A stretch of 64,000 nucleotides of DNA from Lacipirellula limnantheis (lineage in GTDB: Bacteria > Planctomycetota > Planctomycetia > Pirellulales > Lacipirellulaceae), in assembly GCF_007746075.1 (NCBI RefSeq), contig NZ_CP036339.1, positions 6,132,028 to 6,196,027 on the forward strand. Reading direction: 5' to 3'. This document shows positions 51,944 through 60,876 of this stretch, in pieces. A program made the translations under genes and the position numbers. Each line of letters starts with the position of its first letter. Position 1 is the stretch's first letter. Below the pieces are notes generated by a model, which ran no database searches, had not been told where the DNA came from, and saw nothing but the letters and a program-made list of their open reading frames with translations.

Positions 51944-52498
51944 CTAGATGGGTTTGGCGCTGGATCGCGCGGCGACTTGGCGCTCGATGCACTCGCGGAG
52001 CGCCCGGCGAACTCGATGCAGCATCACCGACACCGCGTTGGAGTTCATGCCGGTGGTGGCCGCGATCTTCCGCGGCGTCATTTCGCGGACGTAGCGCATT
52101 TCGAGCAGTTTTCGCGGCCGGCCGTCGACGCGCTCGATGCAGTTCTCGAGCGCCGTGTGCATCGAAGAGATTTCCGACTCCATCTCGGCATACACGTCGG
52201 CCAGTTTTAGAATCGCGTCCTCGTCGAAGACGTGCCGGTCGTTGGCGTGCGTGCGGTGATGCTGCAGCAGCTTGTAGCGAGCTACGCCGAGCACCCAGGC
52301 CGTAAACGACCGCGACGGATCATAAGTGGTGAACTTCTCGGCGGCGGCCGCAGCCGTCTCTTGCAGCAGGTCTTCGGCCTGATGGAAATCGCATAACGAG
52401 GCGCGGAAATACGTCGAGACGATTGGGTACGCCTTCGTCCAGAGCACGCTCAGTTGCCGTGCCTGCGCCGTCGAGATGGCTGTCGCGTCGTCCATCAT
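51944..52498 (-). CDS. ECF-type RNA polymerase sigma factor
   Basis: Protein of 184 residues. Region 2 is seen in AEDLLQETAAAAAEKF and FTAWVLGVARYKLLQHHRTH; region 4 in MRYVREMTPRKIAATTGMN, followed by the helix-turn-helix SNAVSVMLHRVRRALREC. It matches the planctomycete sigma-70 family ECF group that is coupled to FecR-like anti-sigma proteins. Its last codon lies two bases from the fecR-like gene, and PEP-CTERM and DUF1559 genes follow, so it likely controls this surface-protein locus. Confidence 0.92.
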   Translation of the reverse strand: MMDDATAISTAQARQLSVLWTKAYPIVSTYFRASLCDFHQAEDLLQETAAAAAEKFTTYDPSRSFTAWVLGVARYKLLQHHRTHANDRHVFDEDAILKLADVYAEMESEISSMHTALENCIERVDGRPRKLLEMRYVREMTPRKIAATTGMNSNAVSVMLHRVRRALRECIERQVAARSSAKPI

Positions 52499-52921
52499 TG
52501 CCTGGGAGGGACGAATTCCGTCCCGCGAGAAACCGGTGAAAAAGTGCCGCTATTAGAAATTCACACGGAGCGGCAAAACCTTACGCGAATTTTCCGGCGG
52601 CATTGGCCGTTGGGCCGCTAAGCTGTTGCGCTGTAAGGGATTGCGCGAGGCGGGAACTGGCAGAATCTGTCCGTGGGGCGCGGCTGCCGGCGCAACAGGC
52701 GGGACCGCTGCCGCGACGCAATCAACTTCAACCGATCGGCTGGCGTCCCACAAGGGGCGAAGGCCGAGTTGCGGCAAATCGCAGGGTCGCGATCGAGCGC
52801 GTCGCGGCCGCTGCCAGCAAGGGTCGGCGCCGCGGCAAGCGCGGAATGACGCGCAGCAAAAGACAGCGGGGATGCGCCGGTGTGCATCCCCGCTAAAGGG
52901 CGTCGTTGATAGAGAAGGCCG
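52499..52921. other. Intergenic region between the sigma gene and a small secreted-protein gene
   Basis: The 420-base gap has no supported gene; several short frames cross it. It contains the terminator at 52865-52894 and the upstream region of the sigma gene. Confidence 0.5.
52865..52894 (-). terminator. Terminator of the small secreted-protein gene
   Basis: A perfect 11-bp stem AGCGGGGATGC / GCATCCCCGCT with an 8-base loop is followed on the minus strand by TGTCTTTTGC. It lies 28 bases after the stop of the gene at 52922. Confidence 0.78.
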
Positions 52922-53134
52922 TTAGCGGCCGCGGAAGAAGCCGCCGGTGCGGACGCTGCGACTCGCGGAGCGCTGGCCGTGCGTGCGTTCCCAGTTCATC
53001 GAACCGTAGTTGATGCCGCTGATGTTGAAGCTGCGGTAAGGATTGTTCTTGCTAATGGGGTATGCCGAGCTGGTTTGAGCGAGCCCTGCCGTCGCGGCGA
53101 CGACAAACAAGCCGAGGATCAGTTTTCGAAGCAT
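52922..53134 (-). CDS. Small secreted protein, conserved hypothetical
   Basis: Protein of 70 residues from ATG 53134 with a signal peptide (LRKLILGLFVVAATAGLAQ). The mature part has PYRSFNISGINYGSMNWERT and Arg/Ser-rich ending GGFFRGR. I recall similar short motifs in other planctomycetes, but cannot confirm it. It has its own terminator, which supports a real gene. Function unknown. Confidence 0.65.
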   Translation of the reverse strand: MLRKLILGLFVVAATAGLAQTSSAYPISKNNPYRSFNISGINYGSMNWERTHGQRSASRSVRTGGFFRGR

Positions 53135-53309
53135 GATACGAACTCCAAACATTGCCTGGATGGGAGGTGGAGAGCCGAAAGCGGCAACCTCTTTACGCGG
53201 AAAGCGTCCGCCGAGGTCGCATGTTACAGGCTTGTCAGCGAATACCTCGATTCGCGACGGCGCGCCGCCGCCGCGGAAAGCATAGCTCACCCCGCCGTTT
53301 GGGGGGGCA

Positions 53310-54134
53310 TTAAGAATTCTTGACGCCCCACTCGCGGAGGTGCGACTGAATGAATTCGATGAGGGCGGCATTGGCCGCGGTTCCTTTGCCCTCGACCATC
53401 ATCGGCTCGCCGAAGGCAAACCGCACGGGGCGGCTGGGATCGAGGCGGCCAAAGTCGCTCACTGGCCAGCCCAGGGGCCAGGCGTCGGTCAGCAGCGCCA
53501 GCGGGATAATTGGCACGTTCGATCGCTGCGCCAGCTTCACGCCAATCGTGTTGAACTGGGCCGGATCGAACGTCGCCCGCCTGGCGCCCTGCGGGAAGAC
53601 GATGATCGACGTCCCTTGGGTCAAACATTCGGCGCCGTCGGCGAGCATCGTCTTGAGATCAAGTCGCGGATTGGTCTGCGTCACGGCGATCGGCTTGCGG
53701 GCGCGCATCACATGCTTGAAGACTGGATAGTCCAAGAGCGCTTGCTTCACCACGAACGTCACCGGCTTGAGCGGTCGGACGAGCGCCGGCAGCACGCCGG
53801 TTTCCAGGCTGCTCATGTGATTGCCGACAATCAAGCAGGGCCCTTCAAGCCGCGCGATGTGATCGAGCCCGGTCACGTCAAACTGGAAGCCGACGTCTTC
53901 GAGCGCGCGCAGAATGCCGGCGCTAGTGTCGATCCACGCCTGGTCGTCGTACTGGCCGCGGCGCGCGATGGCGCTGGCTCGGAAAATGTTGCCGTACAGC
54001 CGCGGATAGAAAAGCGTCGAAGGGAAGGTACGGCTGATCGCCGAGGCTTTGCCGGGCGGCGTCTGGTACGCACCGTTGACGATCGCGAGACCGTTGTCGA
54101 GCGGCGATTTCGGTGAGGCGGCGACTTGGGACAT
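53310..54134 (-). CDS. 1-acyl-sn-glycerol-3-phosphate acyltransferase-like
   Basis: Protein of 274 residues from ATG 54134. It has the acyltransferase motif I as VGNHMSSLETG (NHxxxxE rather than the usual NHxxxxD), and motif III as VFPQGARRATF (standard FPEGTR). The family adds a fatty acyl group to lysophosphatidate in the membrane. The two changed residues could mean that the acceptor or rate differs. It reads in the same direction as the short zinc-ribbon gene at 54262. Confidence 0.82.
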   Translation of the reverse strand: MSQVAASPKSPLDNGLAIVNGAYQTPPGKASAISRTFPSTLFYPRLYGNIFRASAIARRGQYDDQAWIDTSAGILRALEDVGFQFDVTGLDHIARLEGPCLIVGNHMSSLETGVLPALVRPLKPVTFVVKQALLDYPVFKHVMRARKPIAVTQTNPRLDLKTMLADGAECLTQGTSIIVFPQGARRATFDPAQFNTIGVKLAQRSNVPIIPLALLTDAWPLGWPVSDFGRLDPSRPVRFAFGEPMMVEGKGTAANAALIEFIQSHLREWGVKNS

Positions 54135-54261
54135 CAACGTGGGCCGGCATGCGGGGACGGAGGCACAGTCGTGCGAGCAGACTGCCACGGCCCAATTATC
54201 GCGAAGTCCGGCGCGCGACGCCACTGGCGATTCGTGCGACGGTTCGACCGGCCGAACCGAC

Positions 54262-54459
54262 TTACGGCCGCATCGTGTCGTCCATCGCCGACGCAGGCAA
54301 GTCATCAGCCTCGCTGCCGCGATGATCGACCAGCATCGACGGGCAAACCTCCTGCTTGCCGCATTGCTCGCAAACGAGGTGAATCAAGTCGGACCCGCCG
54401 AGTTTGATCTCGTGCTCGCGGCACAGGTCATATAGTTGTTGCAGATGGGTGCAGGCCAT
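54262..54459 (-). CDS. Small zinc-ribbon-like protein
   Basis: Protein of 65 residues from ATG 54459 (GGAG about ten bases upstream). It contains LCREHEIKLGGSDLIHLVCE and CGKQEVCPS, Cys and His spacing like a treble-clef or zinc-ribbon module. I do not recognise a family. It lies between lysA and the acyltransferase gene in the same direction. Confidence 0.6.
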   Translation of the reverse strand: MACTHLQQLYDLCREHEIKLGGSDLIHLVCEQCGKQEVCPSMLVDHRGSEADDLPASAMDDTMRP

Positions 54460-54576
54460 GGGACGTTGCTCCGAAATGAGAATGGTCGCGCGGCTTGCAT
54501 TGTACCGCACGAGCCGACCTCTCTCCCAGCGGCCGGTACGATTCAGGCAAACGACCAGCTCTCGTTCGCGCGGGGC

Positions 54577-55869
54577 TTACCGGGGAATGTGTTCGCCGCG
54601 GATCATGTCGGCAAACGTTTGGCGCTCACGAACCAAGTGGACCTGGCCCTTTTCGATCAGCACCTCGGCGGCGAGCGGCTTGCTGTTGTAGTTGCTCCCC
54701 ATGACGGCGCCGTACGCCCCGGCGACGCCGATGACGATGTAATCGCCCACGGCGGCGACCGGAAGCTCGCGGCCGCGAACGTAGCCGCCATCTTCCTGAG
54801 TGAAGATGTCGCCCGATTCGCAGAGCGGCCCGCCGACGATCACCTGCTGCAGCGCCTGCTGCCGGGGCCGCGGCGACTCGGCGGGATTCTCGTTGTAGGC
54901 GACCGCCATCGGGTGATAGGCCCCGTAGAGGATCGGTCGGGCGAGATTGTTGAAGCCGGCGTCGACCACATAGAACAGATTGTCGCCCATCTTCTTCACG
55001 GCGCGGATCTCGGCGATCAGGCTGCCGCACTCGGCCGAGAGATAGCGGCCCGGCTCGATCTCAAGACTGACCGGATGACCAAACGCCGCGGCCAGTCGTT
55101 CGCGCACGCCGTTCCACAGTTCATAGTAGGCGGCAATGTCGACTTTCTTGTCGCCTTCGCGATACGGCGTGGGCAAGCCGCCGCCGGCGCTGATCGAGTG
55201 AATCGAAGCGCCGACCGACAGGGCCGCCGCTTCCATGGCGCCGCAGACTTGGCTGAGATGCTCCATGTCGGTCCCAGAGCCGATGTGCATGTGGAGCCCG
55301 GCGATTGAGAGCTTGTTGCGCTTCGCGCGCTCGACGCATTCGGCGAGCTGCGTATGCCAGATGCCATGCTTCGACTGCTGCCCGCCGGTATTGGTCTTCT
55401 GGCTGTGCCCATGCCCGAAGCCGGGATTGATCCGCAGCGTGATGCCGCGGCCCGGGCAGACGGCGCCGTACTGATCGATCATGTCAGGCGAACCGCAGTT
55501 GACCGGGATCTCGTGCTTGGCGACCATCTCGAGCGCTTCGCGATCGAAGATGTCGGCGGTGTAGACGATCTGCGGCGGTTCGTGGAAGCCGGGCCGAAAA
55601 CCGGCGGCTAGCGCACGTTGGATTTCGCCGGCGCTCACGGCGTCGACGCAGGCGCCCGCGCGGCGGACGACGTCGAGAATCGCCAGATTCGACAATGCCT
55701 TCTGGGCGTAACGGACGACGTCGAAGGCAGCCAGGTCGGCGACCCGCTCGGCGACGATCGCCGCGTCGTAGACGAAGAGCGGCGTACCGAACTTCTGGGC
55801 GAGCGCCGCGACCGGTTGGCCGGCGATTTCGGTGACGATCAGCGGAAACAGCGTAGCGGCGGCGATCAT
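54577..55869 (-). CDS. lysA: Diaminopimelate decarboxylase
   Basis: Protein of 430 residues, full length, of the fold III PLP (alanine racemase-like) decarboxylases. YAQKALSNLAILDVV holds the PLP lysine, GGGLPTPY the phosphate-binding Gly loop, and CESGDIF the conserved active-site Cys. It converts meso-diaminopimelate to L-lysine, the last step of lysine synthesis. It stands alone in this window. The upstream gap at 55870-55918 has no special signals. Confidence 0.95.
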   Translation of the reverse strand: MIAAATLFPLIVTEIAGQPVAALAQKFGTPLFVYDAAIVAERVADLAAFDVVRYAQKALSNLAILDVVRRAGACVDAVSAGEIQRALAAGFRPGFHEPPQIVYTADIFDREALEMVAKHEIPVNCGSPDMIDQYGAVCPGRGITLRINPGFGHGHSQKTNTGGQQSKHGIWHTQLAECVERAKRNKLSIAGLHMHIGSGTDMEHLSQVCGAMEAAALSVGASIHSISAGGGLPTPYREGDKKVDIAAYYELWNGVRERLAAAFGHPVSLEIEPGRYLSAECGSLIAEIRAVKKMGDNLFYVVDAGFNNLARPILYGAYHPMAVAYNENPAESPRPRQQALQQVIVGGPLCESGDIFTQEDGGYVRGRELPVAAVGDYIVIGVAGAYGAVMGSNYNSKPLAAEVLIEKGQVHLVRERQTFADMIRGEHIPR

Positions 55870-55918
55870 GGGGGAACTCGTCAGTGGCGAGACGACGCTC
55901 GGGGTGAATCAGTCAACG

Positions 55919-55952
55919 AAAAAAGGCGGCGGTCGCCCGTGCGACCGCCGCC
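55919..55952 (-). terminator. Rho-independent terminator of the large secreted-protein gene
   Basis: GGCGGCGGTCGC (55925-55936) and GCGACCGCCGCC (55941-55952) form a perfect 12-bp stem with loop CCGT. On the minus strand six T follow. A textbook terminator. Confidence 0.9.
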
Positions 55953-55989
55953 CTCAAACGTAATCGAAACGCAGCAAATTCAACAGTCC

Positions 55990-57678
55990 TTAGAACCCCG
56001 CCGGCGCTCCCGCGCCCTGCATGCGAGCCTGGCTGGCGCCCTTGCCGATCGCCTTGAGCACGCCTTCTTGCAATTCCAGGCGGGTCCGAATGCCGTTCTT
56101 CACCGGCTCGCCGACCAGGCGGATGTGATCGCTGCCCGAGCTCGCCGAGCTGACGGCCTCGGACAGATTTTCAATCAGCGGCTTCTGGTCTTCCTCGGCG
56201 ACCGACTTGGCGAACTCCAGCGCCTGCTGCAGGCCGATCGTCATTTCAAACGGCATGATCGCCTTCTTGGGCGACTTGGCCGAGGCGGCAATCGCAGCCT
56301 TCACCGCGGCCACCGGGTCGGCGCCCATCGCGAAGTAGACCGCATTCTTCCCGACGCCGACGATCATCTCGCCATTCTCGGTCAGCAGCTTCTTCGCCTT
56401 CTCATCGTCCGCCGGAATCTTGTAGGTGACGTTGTGGAATTTCACGTCGCCGATGGTTTCGGCATCGAGTTCCACCTTCGGCAAATCTGTGGTTTCGAGT
56501 TCAGCGTACTTCTTGATGCCTTCCAGGACTTTCGCCGAGTCGACCACGTAAGCGCCGGCGACAAAGCTCATCGAGTTGTCGCCCAGCTCGAGCGAAGCGC
56601 CGCCGTCGGTGACGCCCCCTTCCAGGGTCTTCTGGAACGCGGTGAGGAAGTCTTCCAGGGCTTCCTTGGCCTTTGCCTTCGAGCCCTCTTCAATCTTGCT
56701 CGTCTTCTCGATCGCGGCGTTCCCCTTGGCGCGGGCCGTTTCGATCATCTGCTGAACTTGCGACACGTCGGCTCCGCTGGTCGCCGAGGCAAAGGTCACG
56801 TTCATCGCCGCTTCGGGCTTCGAGAAACCGGCGAAGTTGGTGGTCACTTTGCTGTTGTCGGCAATTTGCTTGGCCAGCTTCGTGCCGGGGAGGGCCGTGT
56901 AGACGAAGTCGAACACGGCGTTGTGCTTGTCGTTGTCGACCTTCACGCCGACGGTCACGGCATCGAGATCGTTGATGAATTCCTTCATCTGAGCGAGTTG
57001 AGCCTCGAACGCCTTCTGCCGGGCAGCATACTCTTCATCGGACTCCTTGGCGCCGCGAGCTTGCGCGCCTTGCGACATCGCGTCGATCGCTTGCTGGCGG
57101 TACGCTTCGGGAAGGTTCTTCACCAGCACGTTGACCGCGACGTCGTACTGCTTGACCAACGGGGCGAACGCATCGGCGGGATCTTCGGGCAGGCCTTCGA
57201 ACATCGTCGGGGCCATGCTCAGCAGGGCCCAGTTGCCGCTCTTCTTCAGGAACGCGCCGGCGCCCTGCGGCGTGCGGATCTGCGACACGCCGTCGCCCAT
57301 GTCGGTGACGGTCACGCCGAAGCCTTTGGCCACGTCGAGCAGCGCGTTGACATCGCTGACCGGCAGGCAGATGGCGCCGCTCGGCATTTGGCCGTCGGTC
57401 TGAATGATCGCGCCAATCGGCTTGGTCTTATCGAAGCCGGCCAGCCCCTTGCCCTGCGTGAACATTTGGACGAACTGCTCGATCATGTCGGAGGCGCCCT
57501 TATGGTCGCCCAACTCACCGACGAAGTTCAGGTCCTTCATCAGTTCGTCGTATCCGGCGAATGCGACGACGGCGACCGGCTTGGCTTCGCCGGCGGATTG
57601 AGCGACGGCAAACGGCGCCGTCAGAACGGCGACCACAAGGCCGCAGGCGGCCATCCAACGAGTGAGGTGAGTTCGCAC
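55990..57678 (-). CDS. Large secreted hypothetical protein
   Basis: Protein of 562 residues from GTG 57678, which has GGAGA six bases upstream, followed by a signal peptide (HLTRWMAACGLVVAVLTAPF). Upstream in-frame ATG codons lack both. I do not recognise a family; the sequence is rich in Ala, Lys, Asp and Glu with several long helical stretches. Its terminator and well-placed ribosome binding site suggest a well-expressed gene. Function unknown. Confidence 0.75.
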   Translation of the reverse strand: MRTHLTRWMAACGLVVAVLTAPFAVAQSAGEAKPVAVVAFAGYDELMKDLNFVGELGDHKGASDMIEQFVQMFTQGKGLAGFDKTKPIGAIIQTDGQMPSGAICLPVSDVNALLDVAKGFGVTVTDMGDGVSQIRTPQGAGAFLKKSGNWALLSMAPTMFEGLPEDPADAFAPLVKQYDVAVNVLVKNLPEAYRQQAIDAMSQGAQARGAKESDEEYAARQKAFEAQLAQMKEFINDLDAVTVGVKVDNDKHNAVFDFVYTALPGTKLAKQIADNSKVTTNFAGFSKPEAAMNVTFASATSGADVSQVQQMIETARAKGNAAIEKTSKIEEGSKAKAKEALEDFLTAFQKTLEGGVTDGGASLELGDNSMSFVAGAYVVDSAKVLEGIKKYAELETTDLPKVELDAETIGDVKFHNVTYKIPADDEKAKKLLTENGEMIVGVGKNAVYFAMGADPVAAVKAAIAASAKSPKKAIMPFEMTIGLQQALEFAKSVAEEDQKPLIENLSEAVSSASSGSDHIRLVGEPVKNGIRTRLELQEGVLKAIGKGASQARMQGAGAPAGF

Positions 57679-57905
57679 CTGAGATCTCCATACAGGAAAG
57701 AGTGGTAGGCGACAGGGCGCCGAGGCAGCAGGCGATTGTCGTAGAAGATAGGCGTTGCATGCCGTGGGGGCAAAGTGCCGACGGCAGGTTCCCGAGGGCA
57801 TGGCCCTCAGGCTAGTAGACGATGGATGATGACGCCGAGAGTGGCGCGAGGCGGACGCGCCTTCGGTGGCCGCTGGCGTGGCGCCCCTTTAGCGCCCAGG
57901 TCGGC
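57679..57905. other. Intergenic region with a REP-like hairpin
   Basis: The gap between the secreted-protein gene and infA contains the hairpin at 57792-57815. No gene is supported; open frames here read into the infA gene on the other strand. Confidence 0.5.
57792..57815. repeat. REP-like hairpin, copy 4 (inverted)
   Basis: GAGGGC, loop ATG and GCCCTC form a 6-bp stem and the right side ends GGCTAG. Read on the minus strand, it starts CTAGCC and matches the hairpins at 16344 and 31923. Confidence 0.6.
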
Positions 57906-58130
57906 CTAACGTTCGCGGAACGTGATGCGGCCCTTGGTCAGATCGTAAGGCGAGAGTTCGACGCGAACTTTGTCTCCCGGGACGATGCGGATGAAGTTCT
58001 TCCGCATCCGCCCGGCAACGTGGGCGGTGACCTGATGCCCGCCGTCGATTTCCACGCGAAACCGCGTGTTGGCCAGCGCCTGGGTCACGACCCCCTCAAC
58101 CTCAAGGGCCTCTTCTTTTTGTTTTGACAT
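57906..58130 (-). CDS. infA: Translation initiation factor IF-1
   Basis: Protein of 74 residues. The S1-like OB fold is plain: VEGVVTQALANTRFRVEIDG, VTAHVAGRMRKNFIRIVPGD and VRVELSPYDLTKGRITFRER, with the highly conserved end. It binds the A site of the small ribosomal subunit during initiation. Infrequent extra residues at the N-terminus (MSKQKEEALEV) are seen. The gene is alone here, away from the ribosomal protein operons. Confidence 0.97.
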   Translation of the reverse strand: MSKQKEEALEVEGVVTQALANTRFRVEIDGGHQVTAHVAGRMRKNFIRIVPGDKVRVELSPYDLTKGRITFRER

Positions 58131-58611
58131 AAAAACGCTTGTCTCTCTTGCCTAAGGAACGCCACTCGCCGCCCAACCACAGGCGCGCCCGCGGCGAACC
58201 TTGTAAATCGGCACATCCGACAATCCTAGCATTCAGGAACCCCCCGTCCAACTGGCGGCCAGCGTTGTTTCGGCCTGGGTTAGCGCCTATTTCGCGTTCG
58301 AATGGGCTCCGGCGGCCGCAACGCCGCCAACGCGGCATGGTGCTCAGCGGCCCAGCCGCTATTGCGACTTCTTCGCCCCGATTGGATTGATCTTGCCGAA
58401 AGTGCGGGCAACGGGTCTGTTTCTTCCGAAATTGGAGCTTAGTCCCGGCCGGGATCGAGCCCGCGAAAACCCCGGCAAGGTCAACGCAAATTGCCTCCAA
58501 GTCCTTGTCCGCCAACAATTTGACCGTTAGCCGGCGCGGCGAGAGAATTGGTGAATTGGACCCCGTCGCGGGCGCCAGCACGGCCCGACGCTGAATGGCT
58601 CTTCCTACTTT
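58131..58611. other. Divergent intergenic region, nothing recognised
   Basis: The region between infA and the GAF-HlyD gene has no reading frame that I would support. No box pair stands out as promoter. The last 40 bases before ATG 58612 lack a strong ribosome binding site. Confidence 0.45.
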
Positions 58612-60753
58612 ATGAGCACTCGGACTCCCGAACACGTGAGCAGCGCATCCCAACCAGATGACGATGCCGTCAATCGCGCGAAGCAGGAGATTCAGTCGCT
58701 CGTTCAGGAAGTGGTCGTCCTCTCGAAGAGCGAAATCGACGAAACCGAGTTTTTCGCCGCCCTGCTGGAAAAATCGATCTCGGCTCTGGCGGCCATCGGC
58801 GGCGTCGTCTGGACGCTGGAAGAGAACCAACCCTTCAAACTGCAGTACCAGGTGAATCTGCAGCAGACAGGGCTCGCGGCCAGCCAAACCGCGCAGATGC
58901 AGCACGCCAAGCTGCTGGGGAACATCGCCAAGCGGGGCGAGCCGGTGATCATCCCCCCCCATTCGGGCGCCGGCGATGGCCCCGAAGACGAAGGGGCGGC
59001 CAATCCGACCGAATACTTGCTCGTAGTCGCGCCGATCCGCACCGACCGCGGCGTCGACGGGCTCGTCGAAATCTTTCAGCGCGTCGGGGCGCGCCCGACC
59101 ACGCAGCGCGGCTACCTCCGTTTTCTCGTGCAGATGTGCGAGATCGCCGGCGAGTACCTCAAGACCCGGCGGCTGCGTCATTTTGTCACGAAGCAGTCGC
59201 TGTGGGAGCAGTTGGAGAATTTCACGGCGTCTGTGCACACGCGGCTCGATTCGCGGCAGACCGCCTTCACGATCGCCAACGAAGGTCGCCGCCTGATCGG
59301 TTGCGACCGCGTGACGGTCATTCTCCGCAAGGGTGGTTCGTATGCCGTCGAGGCCATCAGCGGGCAGGACACGTTCGACAAGCGCTCGAACGTCGTGCGA
59401 ATGCTGCGCAACCTGGCGACGGTCGTCATCCGCAGCGGCGAAGACCTCTGGTACACCGGCGACACGCAAAACCTCGCTCCGCAGGTGGAGAAAGCGGTCA
59501 ACGAATACGTTGACGAATCGCACACCAAGCAAATCGCCGTGCTCCCCTTGCGCGAGCACGATCCCCACGCCGACGACAAGACCCGCGACCGCAAGCGCGA
59601 GAATATGCTCGGCGCGATCGTGATCGAACAGCTCGTTGACAGTCGCGCGCCCGACGGATTGATGCAGCGCGTCGATGTCGTGCGCCGCCACAGTTCGACG
59701 GCGCTCACCAACGCGCAGTCGCACGAAGGGCTGTTCCTGCTGCCGGTCTGGCGGTTCATTGGCAAGAGCCGCGTGCTGGTGACGGCGCGCAACCTGCCGA
59801 AAACGATTCTCGCCGCCATCGCGCTTACCGCCGCCGTGATTGCCATGTGGCTCGTGCCGTGGGACTTCACGGTGACGGCCGACGGCAAACTGCAGCCCGA
59901 AACTCGCCGCAATGTGTTCGCCGCGGTCGATGGCCGTATCATTGACGTACCGGTCCGCGAAGGCCAAACCGTCGCGAAGGATGAGGTTCTCGCCGTGCAG
60001 CGTAGTTCGCCGCTGGAGGACCAGCGGGCGCAACTGATGGGCGAGATCGCCACGAACCAGCAAGCATATCTCGCCGCCAAAGCGAAGCAGGGATCGCTCG
60101 ATCCGGCCCGTACGCCCGAGGCCGACATTCTCGACATCCAAAGCGAGATGAACCAGCTGGAGACCAAGGCCGCAACGCTGCAGGAGCAGTTTGAGATCCT
60201 GCACGAACAAGAAGAGCGCTTGAAGATCACAAGTCCCATCAACGGCAAGGTGGTCGGCTGGAAGGTGCAGGAAACTCTCCGGGACCGACCGGTGACGACG
60301 GGCACGCAGATCATGGAGATCGCCGACCCCACCAAAAACTGGGAACTCGAAATCGAGCTCCCGGAGGCCAAGATGGGGCACGTTCGCCGACGACAGGTCG
60401 AACTTCGCGCCACCGACCCCAGCGCCGAACTGCCAGTGACGTTCATCCTGGCGACCAATCCCGACTCGGAAGACAAGCTCCAGGGCCGCGTGGTCCAGAT
60501 CGCCCCCAGCGCGGAAACCAGCGGCGAAGAGGGGAATACCGTTAGGATGCGGGTGGCCTTCGACCAGAAGGAGCTCGCCAAACTCGTCGACGGCGCCGCC
60601 GCGACCGACGCGGCGATCGCGGCGCTGAAACAAGACCTAAAAGTTGGCGCCGACGTGAAAGCCAAGATCGACTGCGGCCGCAAGCCGATCGGGTACGTGC
60701 TGTTCCATGAGCTGTGGGAATTTATTCAATCGCGCATTTTGTTCAGGATGTAG
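58612..60753 (+). CDS. GAF-domain HlyD-type adaptor protein
   Basis: Protein of 713 residues. The first 380 residues are soluble and look like a GAF-type sensor (SISALAAIGGVVWTLEENQP; a second GAF-like block around LIGCDRVTVILRKGGSYAVE). A membrane segment lies at about 398-416 (LAAIALTAAVIAMWLVPWDF), then a biotinyl/lipoyl (HlyD) part with GRIIDVPVREGQTVAKDEVL and, after a coiled coil, ITSPINGKVVGWKVQETL. This puts the GAF part in the cytoplasm and the adaptor part in the periplasm. The gene starts the three-gene cassette. Confidence 0.85.
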   Translation: MSTRTPEHVSSASQPDDDAVNRAKQEIQSLVQEVVVLSKSEIDETEFFAALLEKSISALAAIGGVVWTLEENQPFKLQYQVNLQQTGLAASQTAQMQHAKLLGNIAKRGEPVIIPPHSGAGDGPEDEGAANPTEYLLVVAPIRTDRGVDGLVEIFQRVGARPTTQRGYLRFLVQMCEIAGEYLKTRRLRHFVTKQSLWEQLENFTASVHTRLDSRQTAFTIANEGRRLIGCDRVTVILRKGGSYAVEAISGQDTFDKRSNVVRMLRNLATVVIRSGEDLWYTGDTQNLAPQVEKAVNEYVDESHTKQIAVLPLREHDPHADDKTRDRKRENMLGAIVIEQLVDSRAPDGLMQRVDVVRRHSSTALTNAQSHEGLFLLPVWRFIGKSRVLVTARNLPKTILAAIALTAAVIAMWLVPWDFTVTADGKLQPETRRNVFAAVDGRIIDVPVREGQTVAKDEVLAVQRSSPLEDQRAQLMGEIATNQQAYLAAKAKQGSLDPARTPEADILDIQSEMNQLETKAATLQEQFEILHEQEERLKITSPINGKVVGWKVQETLRDRPVTTGTQIMEIADPTKNWELEIELPEAKMGHVRRRQVELRATDPSAELPVTFILATNPDSEDKLQGRVVQIAPSAETSGEEGNTVRMRVAFDQKELAKLVDGAAATDAAIAALKQDLKVGADVKAKIDCGRKPIGYVLFHELWEFIQSRILFRM

Positions 60754-60756
60754 TTC

Positions 60757-60842
60757 GAGAAATGACGAATGAAGAAATCCGAATGACGAATGAGCGCGGC
60801 AACGACGCATTTCATTCGTCATTCGAGCTTTGTCATTTCACT
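60757..60842. repeat. Inverted repeat of the GAATGACGAATG type
   Basis: The left arm has GAATGACGAATG-type units (ATGACGAATGAAG near 60761 and CCGAATGACGAATGAG near 60779), and the right arm CATTCGTCATTCGAGC near 60813. It lies between the two HlyD genes. Such units are common dispersed repeats in bacteria, so I expect no specific role. Confidence 0.65.
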
Positions 60843-60876
60843 TCGGTACGCTTGAAGTGCCAATACGGAGCTAACC

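Noticed and set aside
50115..51947. A 610-codon open frame on the plus strand, opposite the broken fecR-like gene
   Set aside because: I considered it because the minus-strand gene has a stop codon. The minus-strand protein still has clear FecR and LamG features, while the plus-strand product is Arg-rich without known domain, so it is a shadow.
52603..52925. Small plus-strand frames between the sigma gene and the small secreted-protein gene
   Set aside because: They overlap a clear minus-strand terminator hairpin and have no start signals or known domains.
55618..57708. A 696-codon open frame on the plus strand
   Set aside because: It is antisense to lysA and the large secreted-protein gene. 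These have a signal peptide, ribosome binding site and terminator on the minus strand.
58102..60633. An 843-codon open frame on the minus strand
   Set aside because: It is antisense to the GAF-HlyD gene, whose protein has recognisable GAF, membrane and lipoyl parts. The antisense protein is rich in His, Arg, Asp and Val as expected from a mirror of GC-rich codons and has no known domain.
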